Source: Serratia symbiotica
GTDB lineage: Bacteria; Pseudomonadota; Gammaproteobacteria; Enterobacterales; Enterobacteriaceae
Reading direction: 5' to 3'
DNA length: 64,000 nucleotides
Assembly (NCBI GenBank): GCA_011754105.1
Contig: JAAKDF010000007.1
Coordinates: forward strand, 1-64,000
Positions 1 through 8,928 of this stretch are shown one piece after another. The notes beneath the pieces are model-generated. The model did not search any database and was not told the DNA's origin. It saw only the letters and a program-made list of their open reading frames with translations. The translations under genes and the position numbers were made by a program. Positions within the stretch are counted from its first letter, which is position 1. Each line of letters starts with the position of its first letter.

Positions 1-79
1 CCGAACTCAGCAGTGAAACGCCGTAGCGCCGATGGTAGTGTGGGGCCTCCCCATGTGAGTGTAGGACACTGCCAGGCGG
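1..79 (+). rRNA. rrf: 5S ribosomal RNA, 3' part (5' end outside window)
   Basis: The first 79 bases match the 3' two thirds of enterobacterial 5S rRNA, including the CCGAACTCAG...GTGAAACGCCGTAGCGCC core and the closing strand TGCCAGGC that pairs with the missing 5' end. It is followed at once by tRNA-Thr, the arrangement known at the end of the E. coli rrnD operon. The gene is cut only by the window edge. Confidence 0.95.
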
Positions 80-95
80 CAAATAAGTGTAATAT

Positions 96-171
96 GCTGA
101 TATAGCTCAGTTGGTAGAGCGCACCCTTGGTAAGGGTGAGGTCCCCAGTTCGACTCTGGGTATCAGCACCA
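96..171 (+). tRNA. thrV: tRNA-Thr (anticodon GGT)
   Basis: A 76-nt cloverleaf beginning GCTGATATAGCTCAG and ending TATCAGCACCA with encoded CCA. The anticodon loop CTTGGTAA carries GGT, which decodes ACC and ACU. The acceptor GCTGATA pairs with TATCAGC without mismatch and the T arm CCCAGTTCGACTCTGGG is intact, so it looks functional. Its place 16 bases after a 5S gene matches E. coli thrV at the end of rrnD. Confidence 0.96.
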
Positions 172-220
172 CTTTATTTAAGATAAGTTAATAATTTAAG
201 TTAGTAATTCAGTAAAAATT

Positions 221-285
221 TATCTGGCGGCGATAAAGTTTGTGGTACCACCTGAACTCCATTCAACTGAACTACGCCGATAGGC
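221..285 (+). pseudogene. decayed second 5S rRNA gene (rrfF-like relic)
   Basis: The stretch keeps recognisable 5S blocks in order: TCTGGCGGC (from CCTGGCGGCC), GTGGTACCACCTGAACTCCA (from GTGGTCCCACCTGACCCCA), AACTGAACTACGCCGATAGG (from the AACTCAGAAGTGAAACGCC...GATGG region). Several internal bases are deleted and the 3' closing strand is lost. E. coli rrnD has exactly this order, 5S then tRNA-Thr then a second 5S. I infer an ancestral rrnD tail whose extra 5S gene is dying. Confidence 0.7.
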
Positions 286-314
286 ACCAAATAAACATTA
301 TAAGTACCACCACT

Positions 315-353
315 GATGCCAGCAAAATCGACTTGGCCTATTTTGCTGGCATC
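315..353 (+). terminator. perfect 14-bp stem-loop, probable rRNA operon terminator
   Basis: GATGCCAGCAAAAT at 315-328 is exactly complementary to ATTTTGCTGGCATC at 340-353, with an 11-base loop. It lies just after the 5S relic, where the rrn operon should end. There is no clean T run after the stem, so the terminator role is inferred from position and stem strength. Confidence 0.55.
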
Positions 354-378
354 ACGATATGCAACGAAAAGAATCAGT

Positions 379-458
379 AGAGCGGTAGTTCAGTTAGCTA
401 GAATAGCTGCTCTGTTAAGCAGGTCGCGATTTTGATTCACGTCCCGTCCGGTTCCGCC
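379..458 (+). pseudogene. decayed tRNA-Asp
   Basis: Compared with enterobacterial tRNA-Asp(GTC), the acceptor/D-arm block AGCGGTAGTTCAGTTAGCT, the anticodon-stem pieces CTGC...GCAGG and the 3' CCCGTCCGGTTCCGCC are recognisable. The anticodon loop now reads TCTGTTAA (eight bases, GTC lost), extra bases interrupt the T arm, and CCA is missing. It cannot fold as a normal tRNA. Asp tRNA genes follow some rRNA operons in E. coli (rrnC, rrnH), so this is probably a relic of the same rRNA/tRNA cluster. Confidence 0.65.
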
Positions 459-573
459 TTACTTATTCCTAGATTTTACTACACATCATATGGAATAAAA
501 ACCGTAGTTTTGTCATAGGCATACGGATTTTTGTCTTCTCTATGACACCTCCTGCAATATAGGATTATCAGGC

Positions 574-625
574 AAAATAGCCTACGCGGCGCGGCGCCGG
601 AAAAAGAAATTTATTAGGCTATTTT
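574..625. repeat. inverted repeat around a GC-rich loop
   Basis: AAAATAGCCTA at 574-584 is the exact complement of TAGGCTATTTT at 615-625; the loop holds a GCGGCGCGGCGCCGG block. The right arm with its flank resembles short motifs near 18811 and 20731 (TAGGCTAATAAATTT). It lies in an otherwise empty stretch between the tRNA-Asp relic and an integrase relic; 459-732 holds no gene that I recognise. Confidence 0.35.
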
Positions 626-732
626 AGTTTTGTGGCTAAGAAAGAGTTGCGGATACGGGTGATCACACCATTCCCGTCGTTTTGCTTTTAACGACAAACA
701 AGGAGTGGACGATAACCGCAACATACCGCCTG

Positions 733-812
733 CTTTCTACCGTCGCAGTACAAAAAGTAAAACCCACCGACAAAGATTATGAAATTCCTGATGGACATGG
801 CCTAATTTTTCC
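733..812 (+). pseudogene. P4-type integrase, N-terminal fragment
   Basis: The frame from 733 reads ...VQKVKPTDKDYEIPDGHGLIF, which matches the conserved start of P4-family tyrosine recombinases (consensus like VKNAKPTDKDYKLSDGGGLYL). Nothing of the catalytic domain follows; speB begins about 100 bases later. Integrases of this family sit next to the tRNA gene they used as attachment site, and tRNA-Asp and tRNA-Thr lie a few hundred bases upstream. I infer the last scrap of an excised or eroded island. Confidence 0.6.
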
Positions 813-910
813 ATCATGTCAACGCCAATTATTGCGGGTATAAATCTCTTTTAGTCTAGCTAACGACGTGTGAGGATTTTGTAACTGCTTGCTAAAATTG
901 AGGGTTTACT

Positions 911-1460
911 ATGAGCACCTTGAGCACCTTGAGCACCTTAGGTCATGAGTTCGATAATTCTTCAGTGTTCAACACCTTTGGTTTCTTGCGCTTTACGCTA
1001 AAATTCATGCCTGATGACTGTAATGCAGAGTGGGTCATCACCGGTATTCCATTTAACATGGCTACCTCTGGCCGTGCCGGTGGTGGCCATGGCCTAGCGG
1101 CTATCCGTAAGGTATCAACCCACCTCGCCCGGGAAGGTAACCGCTGGCCGTGGCATTTTGATCTAAGTAGACTGTCTGAATGTGGTTGACTATGGCGATA
1201 TCCTGAGTTTCGGTGACGCTTAGGATATGAGCGACAAATTACAAGCACACGTAGAAAAACTTCTGATGTCTGGCAAGCACATGCTTTCTTTCGGCGACGA
1301 TCATTTCGTCAAGCTACCGTTACTGCGCGCTCACGCTAAGCATTTCGGAAAGCTGGCGTTGGTATATATTGATGCACACACTAATACTTACGCCAATGGC
1401 AGCAAATATTACCACGGCACCATTTTCTTCCATGCGCCGAATTCAGAGTCTGAAAAATAG
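911..1460 (+). pseudogene. speB: agmatinase pseudogene
   Basis: SpeB hydrolyses agmatine to putrescine and urea. The frame from 911 follows E. coli SpeB ([18 protein letters not shown]) to about 1165, then shifts frame ([14 protein letters not shown]), hits TAG at 1221-1223 where the family has Arg, resumes at 1227 ([13 protein letters not shown]) with the metal-site motif ([19 protein letters not shown]), and stops at 1460, so the C-terminal half is gone. The start holds three copies of a 9-bp unit (914-940), giving [11 protein letters not shown] where E. coli has MSTLG. Clearly dead; tktA follows as in relatives. Confidence 0.9.
914..940 (+). repeat. three tandem copies of a 9-bp unit at the speB start
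   Basis: AGCACCTTG occurs at 914-922 and 923-931, and AGCACCTTA at 932-940. The frame is kept, adding two Ser-Thr-Leu triplets relative to E. coli SpeB. It is one of several short tandem expansions in this window. Confidence 0.85.
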
Positions 1461-1499
1461 GAAACTTTACTGCTTTTTTAATCCGACTTGGAGTAAAAC

Positions 1500-3494
1500 A
1501 TGTCCTCTCGTAAAGAGCTTGCCAACGCCATCCGCGCACTCAGCATGGACGCAGTACAAAAAGCAAATTCCGGCCATCCGGGGGCACCTATGGGGATGGC
1601 GGATATCGCGGAAGTCCTATGGCGTGACTACCTAAACCACAACCCGACTAACCCGCTCTGGGCTGATCGCGATCGTTTTGTGCTGTCCAACGGTCACGGC
1701 TCTATGTTAATTTACAGCCTGCTGCACCTCACTGGCTATGACCTGCCGATTAGCGAGCTGAAAAACTTTCGCCAACTGTACTCCAAAACACCGGGCCACC
1801 CGGAATACGGCTATACTCCTGGCGTCGAAACCACCACCGGCCCACTCGGCCAAGGTATCGCCAACGCCGTGGGCTTTGCCATTGCAGAACGCACGTTGGG
1901 CGCGCAGTTCAATCGCCCAGATCACAACATCGTTGACCACCGCACTTACGCTTTTATGGGCGACGGCTGCATGATGGAAGGTATCTCCCACGAAGTTTGT
2001 TCGCTGGCCGGTACATTGAAGCTTGGCAAGTTGACTGCCTTTTACGATGACAATGGCATCTCCATTGATGGCCACGTCGATGGCTGGTTCACCGAGAATA
2101 CTGCCGAGCGCTTTGAAGCTTATGGCTGGCATGTAGTGTGTAACGTCGACGGCCACAACCCGGACGCCATCAAGGCGGCGATTGAAGAAGCTCGCAGGTT
2201 CACCGAAAAACCATCACTGCTGATGTGCAAAACTATTATCGGTTTCGGTTCACCGAACAAAGCTGGTAGCCATGACGTGCATGGTGCTGCGCTGGGTACT
2301 GCTGAAGTAGCTGCGGCCCGCGAACAGCTTGGCTGGAAATATGCCGCCTTCGAAATTCCGCAGGATATCTACGCCCAATGGGATGCGAAAGACGCTGGTA
2401 AGGCCAAAGAAGCTGCCTGGAATGATCGCTGCGCAGCTTACGCTAAATCCTTCCCTGAGCTGGCTACTGAGTTCAAGCGCCGCATAAACGGCAAGCTACC
2501 GGCTCACTGGCACGCCGAGGCGAAGGCATTCGTAGAAGGGCTACAAGCCAATCCGGCCAACATCGCCAGCCGCAAAGCGTCACAGAACGCGCTGGAAACC
2601 TACGGTAAGCTGCTACCGGAATTCCTCGGTGGTTCTGCTGATCTGGCACCGAGCAACCTGACCATGTGGTCAGGTTCTAAACCGCTGAACGTTGACCCTG
2701 CGGGAAACTACATTCACTACGGCGTGCGCGAATTCGGCATGACTGCCATCACCAACGGCATCTCGCTGCACGGTGGCTTCCTACCGTACTCGGCGACTTT
2801 CCTAATATTTTTGGAATATTCACGCAACGCATTGCGTATGGCGGCGCTGATGAAATTGCACAACCTGTTCGTATACACCCATGATTCCATCGGCCTAGGG
2901 GAAGACGGCCCGACTCACCAGCCGGTAGAGCAATTGGCCAGCTTACGTGTAACTCCAAACATGAGCACCTGGCGTCCGTGTGATCAGGTAGAATCAGCGA
3001 TTGCCTGGCAGTACGGCATCGAGCGCAACGATGGCCCAACAACGCTGGTGTTCTCGCGCCAGAATTTGGCCCAGCAGCCGCGTATCGCAGAGCAGTTAGC
3101 GAACGTATACCGTGGCGGCTACGTGCTGAAGGATTGCACTGGCACGCCGGAAGTTATCTTTATTGCCACCGGCTCGGAAGTGGGCATCACGGTGGAAGCG
3201 GCTAACAAACTGACGGCAGCTGGTCACAAAGTGCGCGTGGTATCAATGCCCTCGACCGATGTGTTCGACAAGCAGAATGCCGCCTACCGTGAATCGGTAC
3301 TGCCAGCGGCGGTGAAGGCCCGCGTGGCGGTGGAGGCGGGTATTGCGGATTACTGGTACAAGTACTTGGGTCTGAATGGTGTCATCGTCGGTATGACCAC
3401 CTTCGGTGAGTCAGCGCCAGCAGAGCAGCTATTTAAAGAGTTCGGCTTCACCGTGGATAACATTGTGGCCAAGGCGCAGGAACTGCTGAAGTAA
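1500..3494 (+). CDS. tktA: transketolase
   Basis: TktA uses thiamine diphosphate to move two-carbon units between sugar phosphates in the non-oxidative pentose phosphate pathway (cytosol). The 664-residue product equals the usual length (663 in E. coli) and aligns end to end from [20 protein letters not shown]. The TPP/Mg motif starts at GDGCMMEG near residue 154 and ends at DDN near 183; the pyrimidine-domain block [19 protein letters not shown] lies near residue 409. The ATG at 1500 has a purine-rich TTGGAG upstream. It is the first intact gene after dead speB, and a strong terminator follows. With rpiA in the same window, the non-oxidative pentose branch appears maintained. Confidence 0.98.
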   Translation: MSSRKELANAIRALSMDAVQKANSGHPGAPMGMADIAEVLWRDYLNHNPTNPLWADRDRFVLSNGHGSMLIYSLLHLTGYDLPISELKNFRQLYSKTPGHPEYGYTPGVETTTGPLGQGIANAVGFAIAERTLGAQFNRPDHNIVDHRTYAFMGDGCMMEGISHEVCSLAGTLKLGKLTAFYDDNGISIDGHVDGWFTENTAERFEAYGWHVVCNVDGHNPDAIKAAIEEARRFTEKPSLLMCKTIIGFGSPNKAGSHDVHGAALGTAEVAAAREQLGWKYAAFEIPQDIYAQWDAKDAGKAKEAAWNDRCAAYAKSFPELATEFKRRINGKLPAHWHAEAKAFVEGLQANPANIASRKASQNALETYGKLLPEFLGGSADLAPSNLTMWSGSKPLNVDPAGNYIHYGVREFGMTAITNGISLHGGFLPYSATFLIFLEYSRNALRMAALMKLHNLFVYTHDSIGLGEDGPTHQPVEQLASLRVTPNMSTWRPCDQVESAIAWQYGIERNDGPTTLVFSRQNLAQQPRIAEQLANVYRGGYVLKDCTGTPEVIFIATGSEVGITVEAANKLTAAGHKVRVVSMPSTDVFDKQNAAYRESVLPAAVKARVAVEAGIADYWYKYLGLNGVIVGMTTFGESAPAEQLFKEFGFTVDNIVAKAQELLK

Positions 3495-3570
3495 TTTTTT
3501 GCATCGCATTACCCATGACAACCCCTGGCAATACAGTTGAGTTAAGGCGCCACTTAATCCGCGCCACTAT

Positions 3571-3602
3571 AACGGCTTCCACATTAAGGGAGCCGTTTTT
3601 TA
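3571..3602 (+). terminator. rho-independent terminator of tktA
   Basis: AACGGCTTCC and GGGAGCCGTT form a GC-rich stem around a short ACATTAA loop, followed by a T run. It lies 76 bases after the tktA stop. Confidence 0.85.
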
Positions 3603-4009
3603 ATCCGAACCGCTAATCTTTTCCCACCACCGCCTTGAGCCAAAAGCTGAGCCAGATCATCTGAGAGCCTATCTCATTAGGTTATTTTATTTGCCATTTA
3701 TAGCCCTGGGTAGTGCTTACCATCCTTATTTAATCCTTGTATGCTACGGTTATTGCGTGCTGTCCGTGTGCCGACTAGTTGCAACAATGCATCCTTACTG
3801 GGATAGGCTATTATTCTAGTAAAACGCAGCTTCTGCTGCTCAGCGTATTTGCTGCGTCTGTTCCTTTTATAAACACTTTAGTTTATGCTCGGCTGAAATA
3901 TTTCAGTTCGTGTGCTATACAGCAGAAGCTCCAGTTTGGCTGCGGTTATATCCTGATGAATAAAGTAGGTACCGTTTACCCATGCTGGTAGCAACGACTG
4001 CACACTACT
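3603..4009. other. gene-free stretch between tktA terminator and epd relic
   Basis: No supported gene. Around 3661 the sequence CTGAGAGCCTATCTCATTAG resembles one arm of the inverted repeat at 20711-20785. The 70-codon frame at 3779-3991 has no family resemblance and no convincing ribosome binding site. The 5' half of epd should have been here and is no longer recognisable. Confidence 0.5.
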
Positions 4010-4252
4010 TTCGTATTTAGTGTCAACCAGAAGGCAGCGCCTTATGCACTCCCATTTCATTATTCCCTTGATCAAACTATCAGTGGGTGATTGGGGCCTA
4101 CATTATCGAGGTAGGTACTGTGACTAAAGATCACTCCGCCATGAACGATCAACAGGCGATATAAGTCTATCACTCCCGGTTAAGGTTTGGGATAAGTGTA
4201 ATAAGGAATAGGGCTTTGCCAAAATTGTGCTGGATACAACACGGGGAATGTC
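4010..4252 (+). pseudogene. epd: erythrose-4-phosphate dehydrogenase remnant
   Basis: Epd oxidises erythrose 4-phosphate, the first step of the DXP-dependent pyridoxal phosphate pathway. Three disconnected pieces match E. coli Epd: VFSVNQKAAP and FIIPLIKL before GTVTKDHSAMNDQQAI (E. coli GTVTTIHSAMHDQQVI), which ends at an in-frame TAA near 4162, and GFAKIVLDTTRGM at about 4210-4245 (E. coli GFANRMLDTTLAM). The catalytic Cys region is mutated and most of the coding length is deleted. Its place between tktA and pgk is the ancestral epd position. Confidence 0.8.
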
Positions 4253-4325
4253 CGCCTGCATCAGCATTAGCTGGTGCGCTACTCAGGCAACGTTATAGAG
4301 AATAAACAAAAATAGAGGTTTCACT

Positions 4326-5489
4326 ATGTCTATAATTAAGATGTCCGATTTGTTTCTGGCGGGTAAACGTATTCTGATCCGTTCCGATCTCAATGTACCA
4401 GTGAAAGACGGTAAAGTGACTTCCGATGCACGTATTCGTGCCTCCTTGCCGACTATTGAAGCTGCGCTGAAACAAGGCGCTTGCGTAATGGTAACTTCCC
4501 ACTTGGGGCGTCCTAATGAAGGTGAATACAACGAAGAACTCTCCCTGCTGCCAGTGGTCAATTACCTGAAAAAGCATCTGAAATTTCCGGTACGTCTGGC
4601 GAAGGATTATCTGGATGGCGTGGACGTCGTCGAAGGCGAGTTGGTGGTATTGGAAAACGTCCGTTTCAATAATGGTGAGAAAAAAGACGACGAAACCCTC
4701 TCGAAGAAATATGCGTCACTATGTGACGTGTATGTGATGGACGCTTTCGGCACTGCACATCGAGCACAGGCCTCTACCCACGGAGTGGGCAAATTCGTTC
4801 CGGTAGCCTGTGCTGGCTTGCTGCTATCTGCCGAGCTAGAAGCACTGGGCAAGGCGCTGGGCAATCCGACTCGACCGATGGTCGCTATCGCTGGCGGTTC
4901 TAAAGTCTCCACCAAACTGATGGTGTTGGAATCGCTGTCCAAAATCGCCGATCAGTTGATCGTCGGTGGCGGCATCGCCAACACCTTCGTGGCGGCACAG
5001 GGCAACAGTGTTGGCCAGTCCCTGTATGAACCGGATCTGATCCCAAATGCGCAGAACCTGCTAAAAACATGTGATATTCAGGTACCAACCGATATACGCG
5101 TAGCGACTGAGTTCTCTGAAACTGCCGCAGCCACCGTGAAGCAAGTCAGCGAGATTAAGGATAATGAGCAAATTCTAGATATGGGTGATGTCTCTGCTGA
5201 GCGCCTAGCCGTTATCCTGAAGAATGCCAAAACCATTCTTTGGAATGGCCCAGTCGGCGTATTCGAGTTCCCTAATTTTCGTAAGGGAACCGAGATAGTC
5301 GCTCGTGCTATCGCTGATAGTGCAGCCTTTTCTATCGCGGGTGGCGGCGACACTTTGGCAGCAATTGATCTGTTCGGTATCGCTGACAAAATTTCCTATA
5401 TTTCCACTGGCGGTGGCGCTTTTCTCGAATTTGTTGAAGGGAAGCCATTGCCAGCGGTTGTGATGTTGGAAGAGCATGCTAAGCACTAA
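4326..5489 (+). CDS. pgk: phosphoglycerate kinase
   Basis: Pgk transfers phosphate from 1,3-bisphosphoglycerate to ADP in glycolysis. The 387-residue product has the family's exact usual length. Visible signatures are the N-terminal substrate site ([19 protein letters not shown]), HLGRP near residue 62, the hinge region, the nucleotide-binding block around [12 protein letters not shown], and the GGGDT loop near residue 340. The start ATG has AGAGG eight bases upstream. fbaA follows about 120 bases on, as in E. coli, probably in the same transcript; the usual upstream partner epd is dead. Confidence 0.98.
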   Translation: MSIIKMSDLFLAGKRILIRSDLNVPVKDGKVTSDARIRASLPTIEAALKQGACVMVTSHLGRPNEGEYNEELSLLPVVNYLKKHLKFPVRLAKDYLDGVDVVEGELVVLENVRFNNGEKKDDETLSKKYASLCDVYVMDAFGTAHRAQASTHGVGKFVPVACAGLLLSAELEALGKALGNPTRPMVAIAGGSKVSTKLMVLESLSKIADQLIVGGGIANTFVAAQGNSVGQSLYEPDLIPNAQNLLKTCDIQVPTDIRVATEFSETAAATVKQVSEIKDNEQILDMGDVSAERLAVILKNAKTILWNGPVGVFEFPNFRKGTEIVARAIADSAAFSIAGGGDTLAAIDLFGIADKISYISTGGGAFLEFVEGKPLPAVVMLEEHAKH

Positions 5490-5609
5490 TTTAGGCAACG
5501 GGAGACGGAATGCGCGTTGGTATTATAACGCGCGGTAACGGCAGCACTACGTAAAAAATCGATTTACCTCTATATTATGTCTATAGCCGATAAAACAGGG
5601 CAAAGTCAC

Positions 5610-6689
5610 ATGGCTAAAATTTTAGATTTCGTAAAACCAGGTGTCATCACCGGCGATGACGTTCAGAAAGTATTCGCGGTAGCCAAAGAGAACAACTTTG
5701 CGTTACCAGCAGTGAATTGCGTAGGTACTGACTCCATCAACGCGGTATTGGAAACAGCAGCGAAAGTGTGTGCACCGGTGATTGTACAGTTTTCTAACGG
5801 CGGTGCCGCGTTTATCGCTGGCAAAGGCGTTAAGACAGATGTTCCACAGGTGGCCGCGATCCTGGGGGCAATCTCCGGGGCGCATCATGTCCACATGATG
5901 GCTGAGCATTACGGCGTGCCGGTTATTTTGCACACCGACCATTGTGCCAAGATACTACTACCATGGTTGGATGGCCTTCTTGACGCTGGCGACGAAAATT
6001 TCGCCGCAACTGGCAAACCGTTGTTCTCTTCCCACATGATCGACTTGTCTAAAGAATCACTAGAAGAAAATATCGCGATTTGCAGCCAGTATCTGGCTCG
6101 CATGGCAAAGATCGGCATGACGTTGGAAATCGAACTGGGCTGTACCGGCGGTGAAGAAGATGGCGTAGATAACAGCCATATGGATGCTTCCGCGCTATAC
6201 ACCCAGCCGGAAGACGTGGCTTACGCCTACGAAAAACTGCACGCCATCAGTCCACGTTTCACCATCGCTGCTTCGTTCGGCAACGTGCATGGCGTGTACA
6301 AGCTAGGTAACGTCAAACTGAATCCGACTATCCTGCGTGATTCTCAGGACTACGTATCTAAGAAATACCACCTGCCGCACAATAGCTTGAGCTTTGTGTT
6401 CCACGGCGGTTCCGGTTCTACCGACGCAGAAATCAAAGAGTCCGTTGGCTACGGTGTAATCAAGATGAATATTGACACCGACACCCAATGGGCGTCTTGG
6501 GATGGCATCTTACAGTATTACAAAGCCAATGAAGCTTACCTACAAAGTCAATTAGGAAACCCGAAAGGTGCTGATCAGCCGAACAAAAAATATTATGATC
6601 CACGTGTATGGCTGCATGCAGCCCAGACCAGCATGGTAGCTCGTTTGGAGCAGGCTTTCAAAGATTTGAATGCGGTAGATGTTCTTTGA
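5610..6689 (+). CDS. fbaA: class II fructose-bisphosphate aldolase
   Basis: FbaA is the zinc-dependent aldolase that interconverts fructose 1,6-bisphosphate with dihydroxyacetone phosphate and glyceraldehyde 3-phosphate. I chose the ATG at 5610 (MAKILDFVKPGV), which aligns with E. coli MSKIFDFVKPGV and gives the standard 359 residues; the frame is open upstream to 5577 but that extension matches nothing. The zinc-site block HVHMMAEHYGVPVILHTDHC lies near residues 96-115, and ELGCTGGEEDGVDN near 172-187. It follows pgk and ends at a strong hairpin. Confidence 0.97.
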   Translation: MAKILDFVKPGVITGDDVQKVFAVAKENNFALPAVNCVGTDSINAVLETAAKVCAPVIVQFSNGGAAFIAGKGVKTDVPQVAAILGAISGAHHVHMMAEHYGVPVILHTDHCAKILLPWLDGLLDAGDENFAATGKPLFSSHMIDLSKESLEENIAICSQYLARMAKIGMTLEIELGCTGGEEDGVDNSHMDASALYTQPEDVAYAYEKLHAISPRFTIAASFGNVHGVYKLGNVKLNPTILRDSQDYVSKKYHLPHNSLSFVFHGGSGSTDAEIKESVGYGVIKMNIDTDTQWASWDGILQYYKANEAYLQSQLGNPKGADQPNKKYYDPRVWLHAAQTSMVARLEQAFKDLNAVDVL

Positions 6690-6706
6690 GTTTCGGCTAA
6701 CTGTTT

Positions 6707-6746
6707 TAAAACATGCCAGGCTTCCTAATGGGAGCCTAGCATGTTT
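6707..6746 (+). terminator. terminator after fbaA
   Basis: AAAACATGC, two unpaired bases, GGCTTCC, a TAAT loop, GGGAGCC, two unpaired bases, then GCATGTTTT. The stem is long and starts 18 bases after the fbaA stop. Confidence 0.8.
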
Positions 6747-7246
6747 TCATGCCTAACAGACCGGCATCAACGTTAATTAATAGCCCTAGAATCTCCATAT
6801 TAAATATGAAGGAGATCACCGAATTCAGCAGAGTAATCTTCCGTAACTCCGCCCTACTGAACGCCACATCGGCTGTTTATAACGCCACCATGATGGTGAA
6901 CGGAAAATAGGCAAAGTTCTAGATAGGCCGGTTCGGTAAGTTTGACGGGAAACAGCAGTGGCAATGGGGATAGTGACGCACCACGGCAATAAAATTGATG
7001 GGCGTAATGGAATGGTAAAGGTGGTTAGCAACAGTAGCCAAGACACCGAAAATGTGGTTCAGGTCAACGTTAGATGCAGGTTTTTCAGCGAGTTGCTGGC
7101 TTATTTAGCGCTGCTCTGTTCAAATAGAATCGCTAGTATGCCCACTAGACAACTAATGCTGACCAGCGCCAACACTATACTAGCGCTTTCATCCTGCGTG
7201 CGGGGGTGCTTACCAGCATCACAGTGCCAGAGATAAGACGACACGA
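6747..7246. other. 500-base stretch without a recognised gene
   Basis: In E. coli mscS follows fbaA closely; here 500 bases intervene. The minus strand has hydrophobic open pieces (for example GVLATVANHLYHSITPINFIAVV around 7045-6980), interrupted by stops. This could be an eroded membrane-protein gene, but I cannot name a family. Confidence 0.4.
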
Positions 7247-8031
7247 ATGAAAGATTTGAATGTAGTAGACGGCCTGCACGGTGCTAGCGATTGGTTGATG
7301 AATAACCAGGACTTGTTTATCCAGTATGCGGGCAACATTGTCACCGCTATTGCTATCCTGGTCATCGGTTCGATCGCCTCCAGCATGGCAAGCAATATGG
7401 TAAACCGCGTGATAAAGTTGCGTGGTATTGATACCACTATAGTAGGCTTCCTGTAGGCGCTGGTGCGTTACTGTGTGCTGTCCTTCACCTTTATTGCGGT
7501 GTTGGGGGCGTGTATGCGTGCAGACTATATCTATGATCGATGTGCTGTTTGCCGCTGGTTTGGCGCTGCAAGGTTCTCTGTCCAACTTTGCTGCTGGTGT
7601 GTTGCTGGTGATCTTCTGTCTACTGCGTGTAAGTGAATACGTTGACCTGGGCAGCGTGGCCTGGGCCACCATAAATCAGGTGCATATCTTCTCGACCACC
7701 TTATACACCAGCGATAACAAACTTAGTAGATATCGTAGTGGGTATAGGATACTACGCCGATATCGACGTGGTGAAGAAAGTACTGGGCGATATGATTGCT
7801 GCCGACAAGCACATTCTGCATGCCAAGGGCATGATTGTGCGTCTGAACGAAATAGCACCATCCTCGCTAAACTTTATCAGCCGTTCATAGACTACCACCT
7901 CAGAGTATTAGAACGTATACTTCGATATGATGGAAAATTTCAAGCACGCGCTGGATACCAACAACATCAATATCTCGTTCCCACAGATGGACGTTCATCT
8001 GTATCGTAACGCAGATGCGAACGTGGTGTAA
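7247..8031 (+). pseudogene. mscS: small-conductance mechanosensitive channel pseudogene
   Basis: MscS is an inner-membrane channel that vents solutes on hypo-osmotic shock. The start MKDLNVVDGLHGASDWL aligns with E. coli MEDLNVVDSINGAGSWL. TAG at 7454-7456 interrupts the first helices (E. coli has Ser). The rest survives in shifted frames: the pore-helix piece [20 protein letters not shown], a gap where the beta-domain core should be, [20 protein letters not shown], and the tail [13 protein letters not shown] ending at TAA 8029-8031. Several frameshifts and an internal deletion make it non-functional. Neighbours are fbaA and yggE as in relatives; argO, normally between mscS and yggE, is absent. 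Confidence 0.9.
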
Positions 8032-8090
8032 GCAAGAGGAGGCCTTCGGTTCCCTTTTTGTTGGTACAGCTTGTTTTATAAGGAGACAAT

Positions 8091-8893
8091 GTGAAGCTTA
8101 TAACATTGCCCGCATTGGTTAGATGGGGAACCTTGCCGCTGGCATTGTCGGCAGCTGAAGTGCCAGAAGTGCCAGAAGTGCCAGAAGTGCCAGAAGTGCC
8201 AGAAGTGCCAGAAGTGCCAGAAGTGCCAGAAGTGCCGCAAGTGCTCACTTCTGTCACCGCCAACGTGGAGGTGATACCTGATTGGCGATCGAAGTCAGCG
8301 CATCCTCCAAAAACACCGTACAGGCTAATCAGCAGGTGGATGATTGCGTAGCGTAATACGTCAATTTCTCACAGAAAAACAACATTAAGAAGCAAGATAT
8401 CAGTGCTGCCAATCTGTGTACCCAACTGGAATACAATTACCTGCAAGCCTGCGAGTCGGTGTTGAAAGATTACCGTGCGTTGCTGCCAGGCTCAGGTTAC
8501 GTTGCGTTAATTAGATAAGCTGAATGCCCCGCTTACTGGATGGTTCATTGAAAGCAGTCCTGAATGGAGATCCGCGCGGTTGAATTGGGTGTTGCCCAGC
8601 CTGGTGTCTATCGTAAGAAAACAGGACAGCAAGCCATCAAAAATGCCACTCAGCATGCCAGCCACGCTAGTGAAGGGCTTTAACGCTAAATTAAGGACGA
8701 TTTATTGAGGCCAGTTTACAGCAATTGCTATCATGTAGTTGACAAGCAGCCGATGCCTATAATAATCATGTACAAAACAGCAGAGGGAAGCGACTTAGCT
8801 CACACTTATGCACAGCAAATCATTCACTTTGACCATACCATCAAGCAGTTGTGGTATGCAAATTGCAGTATAACGCCGCGCAGTAGCAAGTAA
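8091..8893 (+). pseudogene. yggE: SIMPL-domain (YggE-like) periplasmic protein pseudogene
   Basis: E. coli YggE is a secreted SIMPL-domain protein linked to oxidative-stress defence. The N-terminal signal-like MKLITLPALVRWGTLPLAL is followed by an expanded VPE repeat in place of the normal LPDGPHI stretch, then QVLTSVTANVEVIPD. Later pieces in other frames include FSQKNNIKKQDISAANLCTQ, VELGVAQPGVYRKKTGQQA and IHFDHTIKQLW, matching YggE in order. In-frame stops include one near 8349 and another near 8515, so the gene is dead. Its place between mscS and argP is ancestral. Confidence 0.85.
8157..8237 (+). repeat. nine tandem copies of a 9-bp unit inside yggE
   Basis: GAAGTGCCA starts at 8157 and recurs every 9 bases through 8229 (the ninth copy ends in G instead of A). 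Translated it is (Glu-Val-Pro)x9. Copies one to eight are identical, so the expansion is recent or homogenised. Relatives have no such repeat here as far as I know the family. Confidence 0.95.
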
Positions 8894-8928
8894 AGGCAAA
8901 AAGGCTCGCCGCAGCTGAACTTTTTCGT

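Noticed and set aside
3779..3991. A 70-residue small membrane protein
   Set aside because: No ribosome site, no homology, in a region of decayed epd; likely chance.
8157..8237. Regular short repeats considered as a CRISPR array
   Set aside because: Units are contiguous 9-mers without spacers; no cas genes are in the window.
8091..8351. An open frame encoding a Val-Pro-Glu repeat protein, possibly a fibrous or adhesive secreted protein
   Set aside because: Its start and what follows in shifted frames match YggE in order; the repeat is a slippage expansion in a pseudogene.
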